Origin: Iris pallida
Taxonomy: Eukaryota; Streptophyta; Magnoliopsida; Asparagales; Iridaceae
Assembly (NCBI GenBank): GCA_029216955.1
Contig: JANAVB010015600.1
Span: 25,556,510-25,620,509, forward strand
Length of the DNA stretch: 64,000 nucleotides
Reading direction: 5' to 3'
Below are positions 45,062 to 58,079 of the stretch, in pieces. How positions within the stretch are numbered: position 1 is the stretch's first letter; the number at the start of each line of letters is the position of its first letter. The notes beneath the pieces are model-generated. The model saw only the letters and a list, made by a program, of their open reading frames with translations, did no database searches and was not told the DNA's origin. A program made the translations under genes and the position numbers.

Positions 45062-46612
45062 GTGGGCGATATTGAGAGTTTCAAGAAGCAGAACCCTCGA
45101 CCCTTCAAGGGAACCGAGGGTATCGTCTATGCTGATGAATGGCTCGATAGCATGGAGCGTCTCCTAAGCGTCGCTCGAATTCCAGAAGACCTCAAGGCCG
45201 AAGCAGTTGGACTCCAACTGCAAAGTGTAGCAAGCACCTGGTATCGGACAGAACCCCGACTCCAGGACAAGCAGCTTGACTGGGACACCTTCAAGAGGTT
45301 GTTCCAGAGGAAGTTCTTCCCAACATCAGTGTTGCAGGAGATGGAGAGGCAATTTCAGAACCTGAAGCAAGAAAATATGACTGTTGGAGAATATGCGGCA
45401 GAATTCGGCCAACTCAGCCGTTTTGCCAAGAACTTGGTAGCTGACCCTGATGATCGTGCTGAAAGGTTCAGATATGGGCTGAGAGAGGAGATCCGCACTC
45501 ATATAATATCAGGCGGTGCTAAGACCTATGAAAGGATCCTGGAGCGAGCTCAAGATATAGAGAAGAGTCAACCCGCTTGCTCAAAGAGGGATTATCCTGG
45601 AACTAACAACTTCCAGGGTAATCAGAAGAAGCCTAATAACAACAACAACAGGCCTCCTCACCACCAGCAGCAGAACCAACAGGCGAGGAGCATTGATAGA
45701 GCACCTCAGAGGCAGATCTCTGTCTGTGATTTTTATAAGAGGCCAGGGCACCAGTCGAACATCTGCAGGAAGAGGCTAGAACACTGCCTAGTCTGTGGGT
45801 CTGCCACCCACCAAGTGAAGGACTGCCCCTCGTCGATGCACCGGACTGGAGATACTCTGCAGAAAGGTCCTCTGCCCACTCAGCAACAACAATTTGGGCA
45901 GCATCAACAGAAGACTGGGCGAGCTTTTGCCTTAGCAGCAAAGGAACAAGAGCCAGAGCAGGAACCTACAGCTGATGTCATCGCAGGTTTCATTTATGTG
46001 CATTCCTATCCTGCCTTAGCTTTATTTGATTCAGGAGCATCACATAGTTTCATATCCACAAAATTCATCTCTGCACACCACATAGTTACGGGCTTTAGCA
46101 AGAAGATATGTAGAGTCATGATCGGTGGAGGACCCCTACCCATCACTGAGACCTGTAACTACCCTATCACCATATCAGGCCACCAATTCATAGCACCTTT
46201 GCTTGTGATGCCCTTACCCAACTATGATGTAGTCCTGGGGATGGACTGGTTGAGTAAGCAGCATGCGCTGATAGACTATCACAGAGGATGTGTAGTCTTC
46301 AGCCCACTTGGAGAACCGGAGTTTGAAATCTCTCGAACTCTGGAGGATATGGAGTGTGTTACCTACACCTCTATCACAGAAGAATCTGGACCTCCCCATC
46401 CTATCATAGCAGAATTTATAGATGTCTTCCCCGATAGTCTTCCCGGATTACCCCCAGATCGAGACATAGAGTTTACCATTGACCTAGTCCCCGGCTCTTT
46501 CCCTATTTCTGAAGGATGCTACAGAGTCAACCCGAAGGAGGCCAAGGAGATGAAGGATCAGATCAATGAACTGAAGGCTTTGGGATTTATCCGAGACGGA
46601 GCTTCACCCTAG
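45062..46612 (+). pseudogene. E4 gag core, zinc fingers, protease and RT start
   Basis: Retrotransposon gag domain (about residues 15-150, with YADEWLDSMERLL and FQRKFFPTSV), Asn/Gln-rich linker, two CCHC-like fingers: C222-X2-Y225-X4-H230-X4-C235, where the second Cys is Tyr, and an intact C242-X2-C245-X4-H250-X4-C255. The aspartic protease has LFDSGASHSFIS (Asp 323) and YDVVLGMDWL. RT begins with VFPDSLPGLPPDRDIEF and stops at a TAG (46610-46612) where the family has the Trp of SPWGAPVLFV. The stop is in frame with 46613-48832, so this is a single nonsense change. Confidence 0.92.
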
Positions 46613-48923
46613 GGAGCACCTGTCTTGTTTGTTCCCAAGAAGGACGGAACTGTGAGGATCTACATCGACTACCGGACGCTGAACAATATCACCATCAAGA
46701 ACAAGTACCCTCTGCCCCGGATCGATGACTTGTTTGATCAACTCAGTGGAGCCAAGGTGTTCTCGAAGATAGACCTCAGATTCGGCTACCATCAGATCAA
46801 GGTCAGGAAGGAGGACATTCCCAAGACGGCGTTCAACACCAAGTATGGGCAGTTTGAATTCTTGGTCATGCCGTTTGGACTGACGAATGCTCTTGCTGTA
46901 TTCATGAACCTTATGAATAAGGTTTTCCACGAATACCTAGATCAGTTTGTCGTTGTCTTTATCGATGACATCCTGATCTACTCGAAGACTGAGGAGGAGC
47001 ATGAAGAGCACCTCAGGAAAGTTCTGAGAACTTTTAGGAAGGAGAAGCTATATGGTAAGCTATCCAAATGTGAATTCTTTCTAGACAATATGGATTTTCT
47101 TGGACATGTTGTCACAGGAGAAGGAATTTCGGTGGACCCTAAGAAGATAGCTGCTATTGAGAAGTGGCCTACCCCAAGCTCAGTTGCTGAAATCAGAAGT
47201 TTCTTGGGCTTGGCTGGCTACTATCGAAAGTTTGTGAAGGATTTTGCCAAGATTGTTGAACCAATGACGAAGCTCACTCAGAAGAATGAAGAGTTCATCT
47301 GGACGGAAGCTTGCCAGGCATCATTTAAGGAACTGAAGAAGAGACTTACAACAGCACCGATACTTGCGCTACCCGTAGGTACAGGCGGTTTCTCAATCTA
47401 CAGTGATGCCTCAAGAAAAGGACTGGGTTGCATTCTTCAACAACATGGGAAAGTGATTGCTTACGCATCTAGACAATTACAGACTCATGAGAAGAACTAT
47501 TCCACACATGATCTGGAGCTTGCTGCAGTCATTTTTGCTTTGAAGCTATGGAAGCATTATCTCTATGGAGAGAGAGTGAAAATATATACAGATCACAAAA
47601 GTCTGAAATATGTTTTCACTCAGAAGGAGCTGAATATGAGACAAAGAAGATGGCTGGAACTGATGAAAGATTTTGACATCGACTTGAAGTACCACCCGGA
47701 TAAGGCTAATGTGGTTGCAGATGCACATAGTCGATACCCAGTGGCGATGTTCTTAACTAAGGAGAGGCACTTATTGGAGGACATAGAGAAGCTTGGTCTG
47801 GAGATTGTACTGCCAGAGGAAAAGATGAAGGAACTAGGGCGAGAAGCTATTGTACCTGGAGCTGACTCAACCACGATGCAGTTGCAATTGCGTTCAAGTC
47901 TGATGGACAAAGTCCAGAAGACACAATTCCAAGACGAGACGCTTTACAAACTCAGAGATAAAGTGCTGGCAGGAACACTTGAAGGATTCTCTATCGCCAG
48001 TGACGGAGCATTGAAGAATGGAACGAAGCTGTGTGTACCATCTGGCGAACTGAGGAATGAACTAATGCAAGAAGCGTACCAGTCGCAGTATTCCATACAT
48101 CCTGGAGCTAATAAGATGTATCGGGATATGCGTACCATTGTTTGGTGGTATGGAATGAAGAAGGATGTATCCAGATTTGTGGCTAGATGCTTGATTTGTC
48201 AACAAGTGAAGGCTAGCAGACAGAGACCCGCAGGAGGGAAGTGGGAACATATAACAATGGACTTTGTGTCATGGTTGCCTCGATCCCAAGGAGGGAAGGA
48301 CGCCATTTGGGTTATAGTGGACCGACTGACGAAGTCAGCTCACTTTATCCCCTTCAAGGTTGGTTTATCCACCGAGAAGTTGGCAGCACTATACATGCAG
48401 CACATCTACCGGATTCATGGAGTACCGGTAAGTATTGTATCGGACCGAGATACTAGATTTACCTCTCACTTTTGGAAGAGTTTGCATGACAGCTTGGGAA
48501 CAAAACTGAAGTTCAGCACAGCCTACCATCCCCAAACTGACGGACAATCGGAGAGGACCATCCAGACGTTAGAAGATATGCTGAGATCTTGCGTCTTAGA
48601 ATATGGAGGGTCTTGGGAAGACCACTTGCATTTGGTGGAATTCTCCTACAACAACAGTTACCAAGCTAACATTGGTATGACACCATTTGAAGCTTTTTAT
48701 GGACGTCGTTGCCGTACTCCACTTGCATGGGACGACGTAGGAGAAAGAGTACTACTGGGGCCAGAAATGGTGACTGACGCAGCAGAGAAGAGGCGAGAAG
48801 AGGACCAGGACTTCGGTGACTCCCATAGTTAGAGTTATGTGGAGGCACAATTCCCCAGGCGAGTCTACCTGGGAGCTAGAAGATGAGATGCGGGAGCAGT
48901 ACCCGTACTTGTTTGAGACCTGA
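46613..48923 (+). pseudogene. E4 RT, RNase H and integrase, C-terminus deleted
   Basis: [39 protein letters not shown], and the catalytic box [11 protein letters not shown]. RNase [54 protein letters not shown] (family ADALSR). Integrase: [23 protein letters not shown] zinc region, then [10 protein letters not shown] (Asp), [12 protein letters not shown] (Asp) and [16 protein letters not shown] (Glu). A short deletion lies after RQRPAG. After [18 protein letters not shown] most of the C-terminal domain is gone; the original end (STWELEDEMREQYPYLFET, stop 48921-48923) survives in another frame. Confidence 0.93.
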
Positions 48924-48969
48924 GGTAATTCCTAACCCTATCCTTTAAATTTCGAGGACGAAATTTTTT

Positions 48970-48982
48970 AAGTAGGGAAGGT
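48970..48982 (+). other. Polypurine tract of E4
   Basis: AAGTAGGGAAGGT directly precedes the 3' LTR and follows the conserved TTCGAGGACGAAATTTTTT. Confidence 0.8.
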
Positions 48983-51900
48983 TGTGAAACCCATAATTTT
49001 TTCAGTTAAATTAATTGAATATTTTAAGTTATTAATATTAATCACTATTAGTTGTTAAATTAGGAAAATAGTTTTTTTTTTAAAATTATTTTTCTGGAAT
49101 TTTAGAGTTTAAGTCAAAATCGATAAAAATTTTATTTTATAAATTATTATTTTAAATATTGGATTTTTGTTTGCCTGACCTATCCCAAACCAGTTCCCGA
49201 GTCCCGGACCTGTTCCCGAACCCAAGTTCGAATCCAAGCAAATTTTTGGTTTTCGAAATCAAAAATATTATTTGATATATATAATGAGTTTTCATAAAGA
49301 AAAGAATTAATATTAAATCAAAGCATTTAAACACTTTTTCCTTTATAACACCAGAGAAGAAAACCCTTTCCTTTTCTTTTCCAAACCAACGCTCTAGCCG
49401 ATGCCCCCTCCGTTCCAGAACGGCCAAAGCTGTCGACCCATCGGCTTCCCGTAACTCTGGCGAACCCCCTCCTCTTCCGTAACCTCTCTTCTCCTCTCCT
49501 ACATAAACCCCCTTCCTCTCCTTCCATCACTCACCACCACCCCCATCCTCAAATCTGTGCCCTAGCTCCGAGCTCCACCTCCCGGAGTTCCTCTCGACCC
49601 GCGCCGAGGCCGACCCCAGGCCAGATCCCGCCTCCAGCTCACCTCCCCGAGCGGCAACCCCTCCGGCGTCGAGTACCGCCGTCGCTCATGTCCCGCGGCC
49701 TCCCCGCGACCGTCCCTAGCGGCCTGCCGCCGTTCTCACAGGCGGTGCGACCCCCTGCCGTGTCCGGCGTCCCCGATTGACCGAGGCCGCAGCACCCCGA
49801 GCTCCGTCCGTGGTTTTCGTAGCCGACCCCGTGCCCGGCTCAACGCCTTCTGTACCTCGGTTTGCCCCCTCGACCCGCTGTTTCTGTGCTCCGTGAAGAC
49901 GCTGCCACTGTCCACTCTTTTCAGCATTCCCAAATTGCTGTTTCGCGTTCCCATATGCAGAACGTCCGCTGTCCGCATATTCTGGAGTTTGCGGGAATTC
50001 GTTCCTCCAATTATTACACCTGAGAGCTCTAGCCGAGCAATTTCTGGTATATTCCCGTTGCCCTGTTTCCATCTTTGTAGTCTGTGATGAAATTGGTCCT
50101 CGAATTCTCTTCAGGAATTCGGTTTTCTGTTACGTTATGGTTTCCGGGAATTTCGGAAACATTCTTGACGTTTTTTCTGTGGTTTTTAGTTGCTATCGAT
50201 TTCGGGTTTTCTCGAGAACTCTTCGGAAAGAGTTATGATGGTTTGGGATTATTTCGGAATTTCCGAGTTAGTTTGGTTTTCGAATTATTTCGAAAACGTG
50301 TTGCTGTTTCGATTTCGGGTTTAATATTATTTTGGTTGGAAAATTTGTGTTCCCTGGTTTGGGACAGTTATCGGTGTTTGGTTTGGCATTTTTCCAGTTT
50401 GGGTTATCCCGAAAACAGAGGGAATGCTGTCCGAATTTTCAGAAAATATTTTAAAAGGAGATTTTTCTATAAAATCTATAATTCCCAAAAATTGGCTTGC
50501 AAAAGATTTATTAACTTGGTTTTTGATTATCGGGCGACGACCATACCGGTCCATGGGCCCTGGCTAAGTGCAAACGAAACCGGTTTCGCCCGGACGTTGA
50601 GGCATTAGCCTATATGACGATTGGACCAATATCTGAGACTCACTATTAAATTTATTTTAATTATTAGTTTTATTTTGTAATTAAAATGTAGGATTTTTAG
50701 GGACTAACTAATATTTTTCTTCTTATTTTAATTCATGTAAAATGGTCTGTAAGGGACATAAGCCCAGTTTTATTATTTCTATGGTTTAGTAATAATTAGT
50801 TAAATTTTATTCTTTTCTGGTTGTGGTTGACATAAACACGTAAAATAGTAAAATAATTATTTTTATAGAAAATCAATATTGTTTTCTCACATTAAATAAA
50901 TTATGAAAAATTACAAGTTATTATTTAAACAAATTTCACGTTTTTCTCATTTAAAGAAAAAAAATGTAGTTTTTGTATATAAATTATAAAATACCAAGTT
51001 TTGCCAATAAACCGATAAATACAAAAAATTTTCGAAATTTAATATAAAATGATCTTTCCATCATAATTAATTGTAATGCATTAGTTAATCGAGTTTTGTT
51101 TGTGTTAGTTTAAATAAAGAATTAAAATTGACTAGGACAAATTAGAGATTGAAACTAGCACATCTAGTATGGAAACTTTGGAAATCTAAGACCGACTTCT
51201 CGATTGTAGGTTTTCGAGGACGAGTCTGAAATTCATCTCGGAGTCATTACCCTCATTCCAGTCAAACCAAGACAAGTACAGTTTGTGGTAGTTTACAATT
51301 ATTTAGTAATAGTTTTATTGCAAATTTAAACCACGAGGCAACACGGAACTCTCTCTGAGAGTATTGACTGTTTAACTGTTGGGTACTGGGGGAGTAGTGT
51401 AATGAGTATGACCACATCCAAAATAGTATAATGACTGTGTTAGCTTACCCCTCATACACACGGGGATAAGCCATATCGTATCAATAGGATACAACTGTAC
51501 AACCCAAACCGGTCATATTCATTGCCTATTCACATCACATTATTTTAACTGCTAGAAAAACTATTTACTTCAAATTGTTTAAAAATGCATAACTCCATTA
51601 TTATTTCAATTGTTAAAATATCATCAATTGTACTTTGCTTCCTCCTGAATGGAGACTATATTTTTAGGTCCTATTGATGAGGCAGAGCTACTGATTAGTA
51701 GCTATTATGATCCTGAGTTGTATCCAGTTGTGCTACCATATGATGCTGGACTTGGAGATGACGAGTCTACTTTTTAGCTGTTGTCATTTACTATTTTTAT
51801 TTGTTGTTATTTAAAAAGACTATTTATTTTGTCAGTTGTAACTTTGTTGGACAAGTTTTTAATTATCGGAATATTAAAGTTGTGGAAATTAGTCTGTGTT

Positions 51901-52005
51901 GTTGATTACCTGCATGAGTGATATAGCTTACTGCCGCCGCCTCAACAACGGTGCAGGCTGGGCATGATCCGATTCGACCCAAGAAATTAGGACCGGGTCG
52001 TGACA
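48983..52005 (+). repeat. E4 3' LTR
   Basis: Pairs with 41422-44441 over the full length with scattered substitutions and short indels. TATA site changed to TACATAAA at about 49501. Confidence 0.95.
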
Positions 52006-52010
52006 GGGTT
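52006..52010. repeat. TSD (GGGTT) of E4, right copy
   Basis: Matches 41417-41421. Confidence 0.95.
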
Positions 52011-52445
52011 GACTCGTGAGATTACGTGTATGGTTTGTCCAGTGACATAGTATCGCGTCTTTTGAATGGCGAACACCAGGGCGAGGCATTCCTTCTCCAC
52101 GGTGGTGTATCGGTGCTCTGGCTCAATCATCATTCGGCTGAGGTAATATATAGCTTGTTCATGGCCTGCATCATTGTTTTGTGCTAGCAGGGCGCCGAGA
52201 GAATGCTCCATCGCTCGTACATAGAGCAAGAATGGTCTTCCAGGAATCGGTGCTACCAGGACTGGAGGGTTCGTCAGATATTCTTTGATACTGTCGAAGG
52301 CGCTCTGGCATTCTTTATCCCATACGAACGAGACGCCTTTCTTCATGAGGTGGGTGAATGGTCGACATCGTCCGGAGAGGTTAGAAATGAATCTCCTGAT
52401 GTAAGCTAGCCTTCCTTGGAGGCCTCTTAGTTCGCGAAATTTCAC
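52006..52445 (-). pseudogene. E2 RT end and RNase H, 5' side of E4
   Basis: Minus strand: FRELRGLQGRLAYIRRFISNLSGRC (RT thumb/connection), KECQSAFDSIKEYLTNPPVL, FLLYVRAMEHSLGALLAQ (first RNase H motif with the usual Asp not obvious), IYYLSRMMIEPEHRYTTVEKECLALVFAIQK and the start of the next motif, cut by E4 after HVISRVN. It is out of frame with the upstream RT (stop 52442-52444), so an indel lies near 52440. Confidence 0.9.
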
Positions 52446-55400
52446 GGGGGACCCATCTCCATAATTGCCTTTGTCTTCTCTGGATTTACATAAATTCCCT
52501 GGGCAGTAATGGTAAAACCCAGGAATTTTTCGCTGGAGACGCCCAAGAAGGATTTTGTAGGATTCATCTTTAGGTTGTGCGCTCGCATCAGGTCGAATAC
52601 CATCATTAGATCTTGCAGTTGATGTCCCTTGTAACGACTTTTGACGGCGATGTCATCAACATAGCACTCCACAGTCTTGCGCAAGTGGTCTCTGAAGATG
52701 ATACTCATGGCTCTTTGATATGTGGCACCAGCATTCTTTAAACCGAAAGGCATAACTATGTAGCAGTATGTGCAAATCGGTGTCCGAAACGATGTATGCT
52801 TCTCATCGTCAGGAGATATCTTGATTTGGTTATACCCAGAGAAGCCATCCATGAATGACGTGCGTTCGAAGCCGCACGTGTTGTCGATCATGATGTCTGT
52901 GATAGGGAGGGAGAATTCATCTTTGGGACATGCCTCGTTCAGATTGCGAAAGTCGATGCAGATCCAAATTTTCCCATTCTTCTTGAGGACTGGTACTATA
53001 TTGGCGACCCAGTCCGGATGTTGTTCCTCACGAATGAAGTCGCTGGCTATCAGTTTGTTGACTTCAGCTTCGATCGCATCCATGATGCCCGGGTGGAAGC
53101 GTCGTTGTTGTTGTTTGACCGGCTTTGCATCTGGCCGAATGTTGAGCTTGTGAAGGGCAACCTCGGGGTTTAGTCCTGGCATGTCTTCATAGCTCCAGGC
53201 GAACACATCAATATATTCTTTGACAAGTCCCAGTAGCGATTCTCGCTCCTCGTCTGTTAGGCTTTTACTGACGAAGATTAGTTTTGGAGAAGATTCGTTG
53301 CCGAGGTCGACCTGTATAACCTCATCTTCAGTAGGAGGTTCTCTTTGCTCGAACCGCTTTTTCCATTGTGCATCCAGCTGTTGGGCCCACGACTCTAACT
53401 CGAGGATTTCAGGAATGTCTTCATCTTCTTCGTAAGCGTCGGCGAATGCCATATTGACTGACAGAATTTGTCTGAATACGTCTTCGATGCTGGTATCCGA
53501 ATCAGAAGTTGGTGACCCAGTTGAGTGTGAATGCCAGTCGCATTCCTCATCTAAAATTTCAGGGGTTGTTGTGGGCGTGACATACCCTAATCCACATCGG
53601 GTCTTGCTGTAGTAGTCCCCTGGTTTGCCAGCCGGGACTGGTGGCTTTAAAGGTAATCGTCGACCGGTGCCGTAGTTCAAGCCTGGCGTAGCCTCTAGAT
53701 CATACCCCTGTTTCTGCATAAGATATTTGGATTGGGGACTATAAAGATACAGAGGCAATCTCCTGGCATCTGATTCAGGATCGACTTTCTCTATGGTGAA
53801 GGGCTGTGGGTCGTCCTTTCGGCCAAAGATGATTGGTTGGTCCCCTCCCTCGATTATACGGTAAGCGTCTTCCACTGGAGTAAGCTGGTTTGCGGTGTAA
53901 ACATTTGTCACCTGTGTGTGTAGGTGAGTGCCTATCCCGTGTTCCATCGCGTACATTGTACAAAGCTTATTAAGCTCGTGGTAGTTCAAAGATAGCCTTT
54001 TATTGATGAAGTAAGGTATCTTTTCTAGCGGGATTACATCTTCTGCAGAGGGAACATCAGTGTGGGCAGCCACATACTTGGCCAGTTCCGGTTCTTCTTC
54101 GCCTAATCCCTGTATAAATGAAGACTGAGAGGATGACTTGGGCAGCTTGATCATCAGGGGCTCTGTTGGTGGAGCCGAACATGGAGTTCTTGGCAAACTA
54201 GCGACCCCCAGTTTGGTACTTGATACTGGACGGGGAGTAGTTGGTTCACTAGCGACCCCCAGTTTGGTGCTCGATGCTGGGCGGGGAGTCGTTGGTTCGC
54301 TAGAAGCCCCAGGCTTTGCATCGGGGTGACGATTCTCCTTGGGAAGACCTATCGTCATTGGCTTGTCAGAGGGATTAAACTTTTCTGCTTGTGGCTGGCT
54401 GACTCTCGATAACCTGATTGTTAGTGGCTCCGTTATGGGTCTCGGCGCTTGGCCGGACCTTGGCAGCCGGATTATCATTTGCCCTTCTTGTGCCGAGAGG
54501 CTGATCGCATCCTTACGCAGAGCGGCCATAAGCGGTACAGATTTGCCAGGTTTGCGAGCTTGAAGATGGATCATCAAAGGTTCTTCTGATCCTGAGGCCG
54601 TCTCAGTTCGAGCCTGTACATCTTCATCCAAGTGCCTCTTCGATTTCTCGTATAGGCAGGAATCCGAGTAGTAGGATTCTACTCCTTTGAAGGGATCAAT
54701 GTCGGCAAATTCTGTCCTCACAAAGCTGTGTTTGTCGACATACTTGAAGCACTGGTGCAGCGTGGAAGACACGATCATATAATCGTGTATCCAAGGGCGC
54801 CCCAAGAGGATGTTGTAAGAAGTGTCCGCATCTATGACGTAATAGGTCACTTCTGACTGGAGATCACCAATTTGGCACTTCAAGCGAATCTTCCCAATTG
54901 GGTAGCTCCTTTCCGAATTGAAACAGCTGATGGCGGTACTTGTTGGCATCAAGCGATGCATAGGAATGGGGAGATGATGTAACAGACCCTTCGGGATGAT
55001 GCTTATGGAAGAACCAGGATAAATGTGCATCTGGTCTACCTTCACGTCCCCAATGTATCCAGTGTAGCATAACGGGCGATCGTGCATATTGGTTTTGATG
55101 AGCATATCCTGCAGAGTGAAGACAATATTGGGCATCGCTCCTGTACAAGCGCTGTCTTGGAGATTTGCAGGCGGGCTCTCTCCTGTAAGGTTGACCTGAG
55201 CCAGATAGGCATCGACATTCTGGAGTGCATCGCTCAAAGCCGCGCGAACATCCTTTGAGAGTCTCAAGAGCTCGTATAATGACAACTTGGCTGGTGTGTT
55301 GGCCAATTGTGCCAAGATGTTGTAGGGCCTCTCCAGCCCCTGAGGTGTCTCTTTTCGGAGGGATTTGTCGAAGCGAGTCTCCTTTGTCCTAGGCTTGTCG

Positions 55401-55474
55401 GTCGTCGGAGGCTGAGAAGGCCAAGGAGCGTCAGTAGTAGCCGACAGATGATCTTCAGTCGAGTTATCAGCCAC
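52442..55474 (-). pseudogene. E2 protease and reverse transcriptase (1,010 codons open)
   Basis: Longest ORF of the window. Protease-like region at residues 110-245: VDQMHIYPGSSISIIPKGLL shows Tyr152 where the family has the catalytic Asp (DPGSS/DTGSS), and YNILLGRPWIHDY gives the second half. Residues 298-444 form a linker with five copies of a P-[LM]-x-I-x-L motif and three TKLGVAS/EPTTPRP repeats. RT: ASDFIREEQHPDWVANIVPVLKKNGKIWICIDFRNLNEACPKD (read as two blocks, about residues 830-875), FMDGFSGYNQI, VMPFGLKNAGATYQRAM and the catalytic YVDD at 938-941. It is in frame with gag upstream except for stops. It ends in a frameshift at 52442. Confidence 0.92.
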
Positions 55475-56995
55475 ATGTTGGGATTGTGCCCTAGATCGGG
55501 TAACGACAGTCGTGACTTATTCGATATCTGCCGAGATTGTGCGACAGGATCTGACTTTTCCACTTTTCTTCTTGCGAATGGAAGGCGGTGTGGACTGAGT
55601 CACCTCAGGTACCAGGTCCGGATGGACCCACATGACCTCTTCCCGTGATGTGGTGAGGGGCACTAGACCAGCAGCCTGATCCCGAGGAGTTGTTGCCAGA
55701 GGGATGTGTACCACACCGTCTTGAGTCTCTGTTGGAGGGAAGCTGCCGAATTATACGGACACCATATTGGCCGCCACGGTTACCTCCTCGAAATCGATGG
55801 CCAGAGCATTCGAATCGATAAGATGTTGGATGTATCGCTTCAGTTGGTAGCAGTCGTGTGTAGCATGGTGGACGTAGCGGTGGTAATGGCAGTACTTTGG
55901 GCTCTCCACATCCGTCGGCTGAGGTTCCCGTCTTGGTGGAAGGAGCTGGATTTTGTCTCCTTATTTGAGTATGTCCAAGATGGGCTTGACGTGACTGTCT
56001 ACAAAGGAGTAAGTGATTTGCGACCATTGTTTGTCTGCCGGTTTTGACTCAAGTTTCTGGGTTGTGTCGGCCACCATAGCTTGCTTGCCCTTGCTGTCCC
56101 GATTGTTGGAGGGGCTACCCCCATTTTCGTTGTTGGTACTAGGATGCTTGCCCTTGTTCTCTCCCTCTGAGATGTGCAGTCCCAGTTGGCGAGCCTTCCT
56201 CAACCGTTCTTCGGCGCTAGTGGCACTGATGATGAACGTCTTCCAGTCCTTAAATTGACTTTCGCCCATCCAGAGACTGATTGTTGGGAGCAATCTCTCT
56301 TGACAAATTTTAATTAAGGAGGTTTCCGGATTACCAGACGGCAACTTCATTGCGGTTTGGCAAAACCGCTCAATATAGTTCCTTGTCAGCTCCTTCTCCC
56401 CTTGGACGACGTCCATAAGGGTGGACATTGTGACGTCCTGTCCTACTTCATAAAATCTCTCCAAGAACACGTGTTTGAAGCTGGCGAAGGAGTGGATGCA
56501 GTTGTCTGGCAGGTTGCGGTACCAGTCGAAGGCGACCCCTTCCAATGCCCCAATGAATAGTCGTGTAAGGATGGCATCGTCATGGGGCAGATGGTCTGTG
56601 GTGACCTCAAAGTAAGTGATGTATCGACTTGCGGAGGTCTTGCCATCATAGGGATTGATGTTGAACGGTTTATATCTTGGTGGGAAAGGGACATCCCTCC
56701 ATGCAGCAGGGTATGGTTGCCGTATTCTGAGGTCTTGAGAGGTTTCTCGAGCGTGAAACATGGCTCGGAGCTCCTGGACCTCTCTTCTTGCTTCCCTGGC
56801 CTCATCCACAGCGGTGGGAGCCGCCATCTCAAGAGGGTTGTTGCCCGGGTTCGGTGCCGCTGAGTTTGAGTCTACATTGACCACAGGACCCGCACTTTTT
56901 TGGCCAGGCCCCCTTGCAGAGTCGGAAGAGCCGCTTTGATCTCGTCTACAGACTTGACCAAGGCATGCAGTATAGCCTCCAAAGTGTCGATGCAT
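55475..56995 (-). pseudogene. E2 gag core and zinc-finger-like region
   Basis: Minus strand: Retrotransposon gag domain (PFPPRYKPFNINPYDGKTSA, then FIGALEGVAFDWYRNLP, FLERFYEVGQ, ELTRNYIERFCQTAMKLP), a basic Asn/Ser linker, and after a TAA at 55961-55963 a CHYHRYVHHATHDCYQLKRYI motif, a C/H-rich knuckle typical of Tat gag. Further in-frame TAAs lie near 55750 and 55520, each plausibly from CAA. The frame is the same as the PR-RT ORF, so gag and pol were one ORF. At its 5' end it is out of frame with 56872-57408 (indel near 56900-56990). Confidence 0.88.
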
Positions 56996-58079
56996 TGGCG
57001 ATCACTGGAACCTCGTTGGTTGCTATCGGTCATAAACACCATCCTTACATGAGGAGAGATGAAAGGAACGGTGGAGGATGTGTCCTCTGAATCATACCCA
57101 TGTACCGAGAAGTCATCAGGGTACGTGGGAATGTTCTCCTCTGGTTCAGACTCGGAAGGAATAGCACCCCCAACTTTAGAGCTTTCTTCATCTTGAGAGT
57201 CGTGGACGTCCTCGGGGACGTCGGTATCTGCTGTATCTGATGGGAGAGTTGTTTCCTCGGGCTCATCTCCTTGGAACATCGGATTGTCGTAGATGTTCGG
57301 AGGAGTGCTACCTCCAGTTCTCGCGACCCCCAGTGGTGTGGATGAATCTCCCACTGCAGCAGATTTTGTCTCGGAACGGGTGCCTTGGAAAACTCCGGTG
57401 GTGGACAACCATTTAGATGATTATTTCTTAGTTGCAGTGGTTAAAATTTTTGGACTGAAAACGCTTGTCTTCTTTCCTCTCCCCTCGGCGGGGATTTTCT
57501 GAGTAGAATTGCAGGAGACAACAGGAGGCGCCTCGTCCTCTGAGCTCGAATGTTGTAGCCTTCGAAAGACGGACGGCCAGTCTTCTTTTACTGTCGTGTT
57601 GCTGCAACAACAATTGACGATGATTTGGGTGCAGTGACGTCCATGTGAGGACTCTTTGCATACCGGGGCGTCTTCTCTTTTCTTGTGTTTGTGGAGGATA
57701 ACCTCACGCAAGTCAGACGGGTCTGGAACGACCATGTTTGCTCCCTGGATTTTGGAAGACTTTTGGGAACCACTATGTCCGTTTGCCGCCGGGGGCTGAA
57801 CTCGAGTGGTTCTGTACAACTTCCCATCAGAGGCCCGCATAATAGTATGTGGAGCGCTCGGATGGTCAGAGGTTGGGACAGCCGACTGAGCTTGCCAAGC
57901 TCGTGCTGTCCTGGACTTCTTCACTCTAGCGCCTGAAGGTGCGTAGTAGGAAGAGTCAAAGTGATACTGGAGAGAGTCAGACATATTCTCTTGGGCACAT
58001 GAGAGATCAGGACCATAGGAGAGGCGATCGAAGACTGAGCCTGAGCTGCGTGGAGCAGGCACTATACGGCTGGAGTCAA

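Larger units (their letters stand above)
41422..52005 (+). mobile_element. E4: Tekay/Del-like Ty3-gypsy retrotransposon, full length 10,584 bp
   Basis: Plus-strand element with LTRs 41422-44441 and 48983-52005 (about 3.02 kb each, TGTGAAACCC...GGTCRTGACA, near-identical) and TSD GGGTT. It carries gag, protease, RT, RNase H and integrase, but has a frame break in gag, a TAG in RT and a large deletion in the integrase C-terminus. It lies inside the RNase H region of E2 in the opposite orientation. High LTR similarity makes it the youngest LTR element seen here. Confidence 0.96.
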
